Shown in pieces: positions 55,440 to 64,000 of a stretch of DNA of 64,000 nt (positions within the stretch are counted from its first letter, which is position 1; each line of letters begins with the position of its first letter). Source of the DNA: Siphonodentalium dalli. Its lineage: Eukaryota; Mollusca; Scaphopoda; Gadilida; Siphonodentaliidae. The stretch covers positions 6,832,734 to 6,896,733 of the forward strand of contig CP136061.1 of assembly GCA_032622095.1 (NCBI GenBank). Direction: 5' to 3'. Made by a program: the position numbers and the translations under genes. Under the pieces are notes generated by a model, which was not told where the DNA came from, made no database searches, and saw nothing but the letters and a program-made list of their open reading frames with translations.

Positions 55440-56560
55440 AATCATGAGCTCCTGTCTGTTGCCATGGGAACAGGTATCTGAAACCATCCAGTGGAATATA
55501 CATGTACAGGTGTGACCAGGTCGATGAAACCATCCAGTGGAATATACGTGTACAGGTGTGAACAGGTGGATGAAACCATCCAGTGGAATATACATGTACA
55601 GGTGTGAACAGGTGGAATCACCTAAATACACCTGAGGTAAATAGCATGAGATACATGTAATGATGGAAGAGGTTTATGAAGCACACCTGAGCCATGCCTG
55701 AGCAATACCTGAGCGATACCTGAGCAATACCTGAGGTAAAATGGTGAATAGCTGCGAGCAGGTGGATGAATCTCTCCATCACCTGAGCCTCACCTGAGGT
55801 CAGATGATTAAATCTACAGGTATGAATGGGTATCTGAATCCATCCATTATTCACCTGAGTAACACCTGAGCAATACCTGTAGTAAAATTATAGGATGTAA
55901 GATATGCCTGGATGAGTGTCTGAAACCCTCCAGTATACACACGAGCCACACCTATGCAATACCTGAGGTAAAATGATGAAGAGGTGTGAGCAGGTAGATG
56001 AATCTCTCCATCACCTGAGTGATACCTGAGCTTCACCTGAGGTAAAATGATGAAGAAGTGTGAGCAGGTAGATGAATATCTCCATCACCTGAGTGATACC
56101 TGAGCCTCACCTGAGGTAAAATGGTGAAGAGGTGTGAGCAGGTGGATGAATATCTCCATTGCCTGAGCCACACTGAGGTCAAATGATGAAATATAAAATG
56201 ACGGGATGTACAGGTACATGTACTAGTATGCATGAATGGGTGCCTGAAACCCTCTATTATCCACCTGAATATCACCTGAACAATACCTGAGCTAACATGA
56301 TGAACATGTGTGATCATGTGGATATTTCTCCCCATTGCCTGAGCCACACCTTTGTGATGCCTGAGGTAAAATGATGAACATGTGTGAGTAGGTAGGTAAA
56401 TCTCCCCATTGCCTGAGCCACACCTGAGGGATAACTGAGTGTAACCTGAGCAATACCTGAGGTAAAATGATGAACTGTAAGCAGGTGGATGAATCTGTTC
56501 ATCACCTCAGCCACACCTGAGTGTTACCTGAGCGATACCTGAGGTAAAATGATGGTATGC
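55440..56560. repeat. Degenerate minisatellite rich in CACCTG / CAGGTG
   Basis: The first part (about 55475-55620) has three 57-bp units with GAAACCATCCAGTGGAATAT. The rest is irregular units of 60-120 bp with ACCTGAGGTAAAATGATGAA, GAGCAGGTGGATGAATCTC and repeated CACCTGAG. The hexamer CACCTG or CAGGTG occurs many times on both strands. Minus-strand frames of about 60-100 codons here are repeat by-products. Confidence 0.9.
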
Positions 56561-57517
56561 AGAGGAATGTTGATAATGTTTAAGATTCTTCATGAATACT
56601 TTATCTCTGTGTGTTCGGAGGTTAAACAAGATATTAGACCGTTCGTAACAATAGATTGAAGTCCCTCGTGACAGGCGTACCACTGTATGCATACTTCAAA
56701 AATCATTTCCCATCACTTGTTACACATTATAGAAACATTTTCGCAAACAGAATTAGCATAAAGTCATTCTCAGCTGGTGATGAGAACGTCGTTAATTGGA
56801 CCACCAAAGTGTGACTGAGGTTACACTGTTTATATATGGCCTGAAGCAACGTTATTGTTTCTTCAATGGTTTCCTGTGGTATTTTTTCCACCAAACGAAC
56901 TCATTTGATTTAAGTCTAGACACATTACGTACAGTTACACATGCAGGCTCTTCATTAATTTGACTTTCACACATAGAAACTGTTTTCAAGATGGTGGTCG
57001 CAAACACTAAATATAGAAACCAGCTCATGAATGTCTTCCATTGACTTCCTTATTATTGTTATTTTTGATGGTCGCAATCCCAGGGCGTTACTCTTGGGCT
57101 CCAAATAAACATGCATGCACGTTTATTATTTTCTTGGGAAATTCCCCCCCCCCCCCCCTGCGCAGTGCTTATTTGATTAATTTTTAGGCTATGAAAATTG
57201 AAATCAGCAAACTCAAGATTTCTATATGATACTGATATCAAAACTCTGAGCTTATAACTTTGTGCATGTACATATTTCAAGTATTTGTCATACATGTGAA
57301 CATTTAAATATTGAATAAAACACAACATGACACATACTATAAAAATAATTTGTTTCAGCTGTTATGTTGATGTTTTGCTGTGTTCACCCTGCACTAGTAT
57401 TTGGGTCTGCAGACCCTGCACTTTTATTAACTTTCAAATGAATTTCACCTCTGCACTATTATTTGGGCCTGCACTTTTATTTGGAGCCCGAGAGTAGCCA
57501 TAGTAGAGATTCATGTC
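56561..57517. other. Unique spacer
   Basis: A C run near 57145-57160 and a small repeat (GCACTATTATTTGGGCCTGC-like) near 57395-57485; no gene recognised. Confidence 0.5.
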
Positions 57518-57761
57518 CAAGCCTTGAAATAGGGTGTCTGGCATTTGCAGAATGAGGTCCCCAGAGGGTGAATTTAGTGATGCTACCCCATTTAGCGGGC
57601 TAGTATCACCAAATTCACCCTCTGGGAACCTCATTCTGCTGAGGTGTAAGCAGAATGAGGTGAATTTGGTGATGCTAGCCCGCTATGCAGGGTAGCATCA
57701 CTAAATTCACCCTCTGGGGAACTCATTCTGCAAATGACAAGACACCCTATTTCAAGGCTTG
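57518..57761. mobile_element. Family B element, double palindrome with short linker, perfect TSD
   Basis: 244 bp; TTCATGTC at 57510-57517 and 57762-57769. Linker CTGAGGTGTAAGCAG. Part of the left arm of the second palindrome is deleted. A further partial repeat of the right flank (AAGGCTTGTTCATGTC) follows at about 57782-57797. Confidence 0.97.
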
Positions 57762-57821
57762 TTCATGTCCTGATCTATCCCAAGGCTTGTTCATGTCTTG
57801 ATCTATCCCAGGCCCAAGTCT

Positions 57822-58569
57822 GCATGGATATCTAAAATCGAGACACATGGATATCTAAAATCGAGACAGATGGATATCTAAAATCGAGACAGATGGATAT
57901 CTAAAATCGAGACAGATGGATATCTAAAATCGAGACACATGGATATCTAAAATCGAGACAGATGGATATCTAAAATCGAGACAGACGGATATCTAAAATC
58001 GAGACAGATGGATATCTAAAATCGAGACAGACGGATATCTAAAATCGAGACAGATGGATATCTAAAATCGAGACAGATGGATATCTAAAATCGAGACAGA
58101 TGGATATCTAAAATCGAGACAGATGGATATCTAAAATCGAGACAGATGGATATCTAAAATCGAGACAGATGGATATCTAAAATCGAGACAGATGGATATC
58201 TAAAATCGAGACACATGGATATCTAAAATCGAGACAGATGGATATCTAAAATCGAGACAGATGGATATCTAAAATCGAGACAGATGGATATCTAAAATCG
58301 AGACACATGGATATCTAAAATCGAGACAGATGGATATCTAAAATCGAGACAGATGGATATTTAAAATCGAGACAGATGGATATCTAAAATCGAGACAGAT
58401 GGATATCTAAAATCGAGACAGATGGATATCTAAAAATCGAGACACATGGATATCTAAAATCGAGACAGATGGATATCTAAAATCGAGACAGATGGATATC
58501 TAAAATCGAGACAGATGGATATCTAAAATCGAGACAGATGGATATCTAAAATCGAGACAGATGGATATT
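57822..58569. repeat. Satellite array, 23-bp unit, about 32 copies
   Basis: The unit is GATGGATATCTAAAATCGAG plus ACA. Nearly all units are identical except for a C/G change (ACACATGG or ACAGATGG), occasional ACGG, and one single-base insertion. The homogeneity suggests recent expansion. Confidence 0.98.
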
Positions 58570-59099
58570 TGATAGACCATCCCAAAGTGAAACTCACTTT
58601 TGTTTACACTTTTGTTTACACTTTTGTTGTGCACTTCCTTGACACAACACAGACGCATAAATTTTTATAATCAAAATATGCAAATGATTGGATTGGAAGC
58701 AAGTACCATAACTTCTCCCTTATTAAGTTATGTCTGTGTTGTTTTATTTTTCATCTTGAGATTTGGGGGGAGGGGGAGAGTCAATCCATTTGTTGTAATT
58801 TTAGATTTTATAAGAAATGCATTACTCAATAGTACTGGTAGATGGTAAAGAAATGAACTTGCTGCGGAGAACTCAATAGTAAAAAAAATAAGAATCATTT
58901 CTGCATATTGTGCACAATAATTGGTTCAGAGTGCCTTCCACTGGCAACTACTGCAGTATACACATAATTACAATTGATATATATATCCGATATAAGAACC
59001 ATTGCAACACATGACATATCTTCTACAGATGTATGTTACATATGTATCTTCTACAAGACCACATGCAATTCACAAGCAGTGGTGGCAAAGAAAGAGGAA
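58570..59099. other. Unique spacer
   Basis: Short triplicate of ACTTTTGTTTAC at about 58595-58625. One 82-codon frame lacks supporting features. Confidence 0.5.
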
Positions 59100-59262
59100 A
59101 TGCAGGGGACAAAAAACAATGCAATACATCAGTACTATTAGTTATCTTCGGCAACATCAGGGGTACATGGAGATGCACAGCGGTTCAAAAAGAGATATCC
59201 CGGTATTAAATCTCCATGTAGCCCACGATGTTGCCGGAGATAACGATTTTGTCCCCACAACA
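59100..59262. mobile_element. Small foldback element, single copy
   Basis: GTTATCTTCGGCAACATC and TACATGGAGAT pair with ATCTCCATGTA and GATGTTGCCGGAGATAAC. Outer arms GGGGACAAAA / TTTTGTCCCC also pair. The GGGGACA end is compatible with hAT-type MITEs, but no TSD was found. Confidence 0.65.
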
Positions 59263-59499
59263 ATAGCCATGACTCCTTAATTTAAGCATTTTTCATAGAT
59301 TATCTGATTAATTCACACCAATAATAATAATTCAGTAGCCGACCTAAGGATCCGGCGTCAGGTGACATCAAACTCGGCATGCGTGAGAAACGTCACAATT
59401 CATTGAAACTGTCAGTTCAAGGGTGATTCATATACCAGCGATGTTTCACATGCTCATATAACCCTGATGTTTCACGTGCTCATATACCCCCGATGTTTT

Positions 59500-60415
59500 G
59501 CGCACATTCATGCAAGAACCCATGCAGTTCTGAAGTATATTGTTACCCATCTCATGCAAGAACCCATGCAACACAGAAGTACATATTACACACATCATAT
59601 AAACAGGAATCAGGATGAATCATTGATCTTTCGTGAGATATGTATCCAGAGTGGATTAATATTAATACTAGCAGCTCAGTTACACCGACTCATAAAGAAT
59701 TGAACCAGTGCAATACAGAAGTGTATTACACATCTTATACATAATTTCCAACCTAACATGCTCCTAAAGTTGGATATTTTAGTTTATATCTATTTGAAAG
59801 TTTTGAACATAGTTGGTGGGAAGGCATTGTAAACCCCCCCCCCCCCCCACACCTGCCACCTTGTCCCTTTTTCATATTATAATACACATCAACAAGAACC
59901 CTTGTATATTATTACCCCATCTTGTGCAAGAACCCATGCAGTACAGAAGTACATAATACACACATCGTATATACAGGAAGCACGATGAGTCATTTGTCGA
60001 TAAACATCGTGAGATATTATCCACAGTGGATTAATTAATACTAGTACATGTAGCTCGGTTACACTGATCAAATTGTAAAGAGACCCCCCTCCCCCAAACG
60101 CCCTGCCATGTTCATGATTACCCAGCTCATACAAGAAGTATATATTATCCAACTTGTTCAAGAACCCATGCAAGACAGAAGTACATATTATACTTTATAT
60201 ACGAACCCAGAAGTATATATTACAAAGAACCCAGCAATACAGAAGTACATATACTTATACAAGAAGCCCAGAAGTACATATAGTACCCATCTCAATATAC
60301 TGGAAGCACGATGAGTCATTTGTCAATAATATCTGTGAGATATATAACCGGAGTGGATTAATACTAGCAGCTCCGTTACACCGACTCGTAAAGAATTGAA
60401 CCGCTGCCAACACCA
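59500..60415. repeat. Three irregular tandem units of about 210-300 bp
   Basis: Units near 59505-59710, 59890-60085 and 60160-60410 share CAAGAACCCATGCA, CAGAAGTACATATTA, GATGAGTCATTTGTC, GTGGATTAATACTAGCAGCT and TACACCGACTCGTAAAGAAT. Small C runs lie between them (59835-59850, 60086-60095). Confidence 0.85.
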
Positions 60416-60579
60416 TTGTCTAGCCTTTGTTCTTATAATGATTTCGGAACCCGCTAATCGTTTTTCTGCTCAGTCGCCATCAAAATAGTAAGTTCGTCTG
60501 CTCGTCAAAATCACAGACGGAATTACAACACACCTGTTATGACATTATCAGGCCACAATTAAAAATATCTTCATTTCCC

Positions 60580-60666
60580 AACCCATATAGAGCCCCACAT
60601 AGACTGGAGCAGATGACACTCCATAGTGCATGCTTCAATCTGTTTGAGGCTCCCTGTGGGTTAAAC
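60580..60666. mobile_element. Family G hairpin element
   Basis: AACCCATATAGAGCCCCACA pairs with TTTGAGGCTCCCTGTGGGTT; TTAA follows on the right. The loop carries GAGCAGATGACACTCC. Confidence 0.82.
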
Positions 60667-60714
60667 ATTAAAGTTTATCAGTGTGGTTTGAGATGGATAT
60701 CGTATATTACTGAC

Positions 60715-61090
60715 CAAGCCTTGAAATAGTGTGCGTCATTTGCAGAATGAGGTCCCCAGAGAGCGAATTTAGTGATGCTATCCAGAACATCGGGCTAGCA
60801 TCACCAAATTCACTCTCTGGGAACCTCATTCTGCTTAGGTCTCAACTGCTATCGGAGACCTCGGATAAGATTGAAGTTCCCCAGTTGAAGTTGTTGATGT
60901 TCACTCATTAGTAACCTCGATTAGGCATTTTATCTTCTGCAAATTAGGGGATATAGAAACTTCCCATAATGGAAAACATAACTAAAAACAAAGTTAATTT
61001 GAGAGTATAGATACTTCCCATAAGATGAGGCCTAAGTAGAAATTAGCTAGCTAGTTCGCTGTGCGGGATAGCATCACTAAATCACTTACT
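60715..61090. mobile_element. Family B element, right arm deleted
   Basis: CAAGCCTTGAAATAGTGTG, a complete left palindrome and core, then a broken second palindrome (GTTCGCTGTGCGGGATAGC) ending in ATCACTTACTGG. Confidence 0.88.
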
Positions 61091-61092
61091 GG

Positions 61093-61232
61093 CAAGCCTT
61101 GAAATAGTGTGTCTGTCATTTGCAGATTGAGGTTCCCAGAGGGTGAATTTAGTGATGCTACCCTGCATAGCAGGCTAGCATCACCAAATTCACCCTCTGG
61201 GGACCTCATTCTGCAAATGACAGACACACTAT
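61093..61232. mobile_element. Family B element, short form, right tip lost
   Basis: CAAGCCTTGAAATAGTGTGT on the left; the right arm stops at GACAGACACACTAT and runs into a minisatellite. Confidence 0.9.
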
Positions 61233-61402
61233 GAATTGAGAGTGACTGGGTAGGAATCGAGAGTGACTGGGTAGGAATTGAGAGTGACTGGGTAGGAATT
61301 GAGAGTGATTGGGTAGGAATTGAGAGTGACTGGGTAGGAATTGAGAGTGATTGGGTAGGAATTGAGAGTGACTGGGTAGGAATCGAGAGTGACTGGGTGG
61401 GT
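61233..61402. repeat. Minisatellite, 21-bp unit, about eight copies
   Basis: The unit GAATTGAGAGTGACTGGGTA plus G, with GAATCGAG and GTGATTGG variants. It starts exactly at the broken B tip. Confidence 0.96.
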
Positions 61403-61540
61403 TGACTAGGTAATTTTTCGTTTACTTCCATAAGAAGCCACTTGATAAGTATATTCAACTATCGGTTCCAGAAGTGCATGTACCTGGTGAAGAAGTAGAT
61501 AACGTACATGACTGTATAGGCTGATATATTTATATGATGT

Positions 61541-61782
61541 ATATCCCCAGATTGGCAGACGACACATTACATAATCGAGGTTCCGAATGGGTGTACATCA
61601 CAATTTTCACCATTTTGGGAACTTAAATCTGAAGCTATGTCTCCCATAGCAGATGAGGCAATGCAGAATGAGGTCCTCAGAGGGTGAATTTGGTGATGCT
61701 AGCCCACGAGATAGCGTCACTAAATTCACCCTCTGGGGATCTCATTCTGCAAATGTCCTGCACTTTATTCTCAGCCTGGTCC
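61541..61782. mobile_element. Family B element, left part missing
   Basis: Core from TATCCCCAGATTGGCAGACG, then a palindrome with shortened centre, ending CACTTTATTCTCAGCCTGG. Confidence 0.86.
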
Positions 61783-62092
61783 CAGTTAATGTAGGGTTAT
61801 TCTCAGCCTGGTCCCAGTTAATGTAGGGTTATTCTCAACCTGGTCCCAGTTAATGTAGGGTTATTCTCAGCCTGGTCCCAGTTAATGTAGGGTTATTCTC
61901 AGCGTGGTCCCAGTTAATGTAGGGTTATACTCAGCCTGGTCCCAGTTAATGTAGGGTTATACTCATTCTGGTCCCAGTTAATGTAGGGTTATACTCAGCC
62001 TGGTCCCAGTTAATGTAGGGTTATACTCAGCCTGGTCCCAGTTAATGTAGGGTTATTCTCAGCCTGGTCCCAGTTAATGTAGGGTTATAGGA
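61771..62092. repeat. Minisatellite, 32-bp unit, about ten copies
   Basis: The unit TTATTCTCAGCCTGGTCCCA plus GTTAATGTAGGG. Its first half, TTATTCTCAGCCTGG, is the terminal sequence of the preceding B element, so the array appears to have grown out of the B end. Confidence 0.96.
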
Positions 62093-62257
62093 AACAAAGT
62101 ATAATGTTATTATGGCCTCATAGTAAACATCTCAGAGTGTAAATACGTCAGGCGCCACATGCTTAGAGGATCACTTCGCTCTACGTCCAGAGACTAATGT
62201 AAAGAGCATTTGTACCCAGAAAGATGTGTCTGTAGAACTATAGAAACAGTGATATAT

Positions 62258-62915
62258 CTGGCTTCTACAGGGATGGTGGCATGTGGGAGTTATAGTGAGG
62301 GGGTTGCATGTTATAATTCATCATTATCATATCAACGATCTATCATGTGCTGGCTTCTACAGGGATACTGCCAACATGTGGGAGTTATAGTGAGGGGGTC
62401 TCATGTTATAATTCATCATTATCATTATATCAACGATCTATCATGTGCCTGGCTTAAACAGGGATACTGCCAACATGTGGGAGTTATAGTGAGGGGGTCT
62501 CATGTTATAATTCATCAATTATCATTATATCAACGATCTATCATGTGCCTGGCTTAAACAGGGATACTGCCAACATGTGGGAGTTATAGTGGAGGGGTCT
62601 CATGTTATAATTCATCATTATCATTATATCAACGATCTATCATGTGCCTGGCTTCTACAGGGATGCTGCCAACATGTGGGAGTTATAGTGAGGGGGTTGC
62701 ATGTTATAATTCATCATTATCATATCAACGATCTATCATGTGCTGGCTTCTACAGGGTTGCTGCCAACATGTCGGAGTTATAGTGAGGGGGTCTCATGTT
62801 ATAATTCATCATTATCATTATATCAACGATCTATCATGTGCCTGGCTTAAACAGGTATACTGCCAACATGTGGGAGTTATAGTGAGGGGGTCTCATGTTA
62901 TAATTCATCATCGTT
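62258..62915. repeat. Tandem array, about 99-bp unit, 6.6 copies with higher-order pattern
   Basis: The unit contains CTGCCAACATGTGGGAGTTA, AGTGAGGGGGTCTCATGTTA and CAACGATCTATCATGTGC. Spacings are about 92, 99, 100, 99, 95 and 99 bp. Two start variants, GGCTTCTACAGG and GGCTTAAACAGG, recur in the order 1,1,2,2,1,1,2, suggesting a repeated block of about 390 bp. Confidence 0.93.
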
Positions 62916-63480
62916 ATAGGATTTATAGCCACAACCTGTCTTCTTCATAACCTCAGATTCCTGATAAATATGTGACCACCCCCCCCCCCCCCCCCCCCCC
63001 CCCCCCACCTATGTTACGCCACTTCCCCGTTAAAGTTAGATATATCACACTTTCTACAGATGAACTATCCTTGCTACAATGAACAATCTGTGACCACCCA
63101 CTTACCACTCTGTAACCCCACATTTCGGAAGTGTCCCTGACAGACATATTATTATTTTCAGTTGGGGAAAATCTAGTTGATAAAGCAGCTGTTTGTCGAT
63201 GACTTCAATAGGCAACTAAAAACATTATTATTTGTTGAACATTTTGGTGCAGAAGTGGCAAAGAAAGACCTGAAATAATTACCCGTTGATCACACTTTTT
63301 ATTTTCATCAAATTCGTTTTAATCTTCAGTCTGCAATGTTTGTTTTTGTCTTTTACAAATTGGATTATTGTTTTTATTTTGTATTTTTAATCGGAGTAAG
63401 TTTAGACCCTATACTGTACGTTGTTAATATCATGCAGCTAGTACTGTTTTATCACCTCATCTTACAACATTTTAACTGCC
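62916..63480. other. Spacer with a 28-base C run
   Basis: The C run is at 62979-63006. No gene is recognised in the rest. Confidence 0.55.
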
Positions 63481-64000
63481 ATTTTTAGCTCAACTTTACT
63501 TTGTAAAGTTTGAGCTATTGCCATGGCTTTGTCGTCCGTCGTCCGTGTGTACGTGTGTAGCTGTGTACGTGTGTACGTGTGTACGTAAGGCGTCAACAAT
63601 GCAGGCTACAGGTCGTACCTTTCGTCGGATCATTATGAAATTTGTCATAGCTGTTGACATCAACATTTAGACCAGAATAATTAATTTTGGGGGTCATTCG
63701 GAAAAAAAACATGGCCGCCAGTGGCCATATTGGATTTCAAAATTCAATCCATTAGCACGGGCTACAGGCCGTAACTGTTTGTCTGATCTTCATGAAATTT
63801 GTCATGGATGTTAATATTGACATGTAGATGGGAACGAGTAATTTTGGGGGTCATTCGGCCCAAAAACATGGCCGCCAGCAGCCATCTTGGATTTTACTCT
63901 TTGTATGACTAAATTCTTTAGCACGGGCTACAGGTCGAACTTTAGTCTGATTCATCATAAATTTTGTCAAGAATGTTAATAATGACAACCAGAACGAGTC
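63481..64000. repeat. Repeat with foldback head and 157-bp tandem units, cut by window end
   Basis: It opens with an inverted repeat TAGCTCAACTTTAC / GTAAAGTTTGAGCTA (about 63487-63515) and a GTCCGTCGTCCGTGTGTACG-type tract. At least 2.5 units follow with GGCTACAGGTCGTA, TCATGAAATTTGTCATGGAT, ATTTTGGGGGTCATTCGG and AACATGGCCGCCAG. Elements of this style are common in marine invertebrate genomes; I cannot give it a family name. Confidence 0.75.

Noticed and set aside
57822-58569. CRISPR-like regular repeats
   Set aside because: The 23-bp units are contiguous with no spacers, and the DNA is eukaryotic. The same applies to the 46-kb and 51-54-kb arrays.
59002-59280. 92-codon plus-strand frame
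   Set aside because: It overlaps the foldback at 59100-59262, whose arms are complementary; the frame is incidental.
61051-61458. 135-codon minus-strand frame
   Set aside because: It is made of a B palindrome and the 21-bp minisatellite; the repeated peptide is a by-product.

Overview
This window is eukaryotic nuclear DNA. It is AT-rich, has no operons or dense bacterial-type genes, and consists mostly of short non-autonomous DNA transposons (MITEs), satellite arrays and minisatellites. One 5'-truncated LINE and two possible exons are the only protein-coding-like signals. The texture (frequent ACATGTA motifs, foldback MITEs, tandem blocks with a GAAATTTGGTATG-like core) suggests a marine invertebrate, plausibly a bivalve mollusc or another lophotrochozoan. 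That placement is inference; the sequence alone does not fix the taxon.

I sorted the mobile DNA by terminal sequence and target-site duplication (TSD). Family A is a foldback with CAGTAATGCCCTAA ends on TA targets (15 copies or parts; mariner-like). Family B has CAAGCCTTGAAATAGGG-type ends and exact 8-bp TSDs at five copies (hAT-like), in more than 30 copies or fragments; it occurs as a single palindrome of about 150 bp or as two palindromes, usually around a core of about 200 bp (about 430 bp in all). Families C, E and F begin CCCTTT and sit on TTAA targets (piggyBac-like); most copies share a roughly 69-bp hairpin module. Family G is a short TTAA-associated hairpin with GAGCCCCA arms. None of these carries a transposase gene.

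Layout: 1-2432 satellite (19+21 bp dimer); 2.4-11.6 kb mixed A, B, E and F elements with nesting; 11.9-12.6 kb minisatellite; 12.6-19 kb A, B and E elements, diverged repeat X and the LINE (16990-18475); 19.6-20.9 kb satellite with C-rich tracts; 21-28.4 kb dense B, C and F elements; 29.1 kb candidate first coding exon followed by a 458-bp duplication; 31-39 kb A and B elements, including a 2.57-kb unrecognised transposon (35898-38466) inside a B core; 39.5-45.9 kb C, F, G and B elements; 46.3-47.55 kb satellite (about 53 bp unit); 47.9 kb candidate exon; 50.8-54.8 kb satellite (about 66 bp unit); 55-58.6 kb C element, CACCTG-rich minisatellite and a 23-bp satellite; 59-64 kb minor repeats, B elements and three minisatellites.

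No pathway or operon is present. The main interest is transposon archaeology: several insertions can be compared with an empty site elsewhere in the same window, which fixes target sites and relative ages. The best candidate for something undescribed is the 35898-38466 element, followed by the TTAA families sharing one hairpin module.
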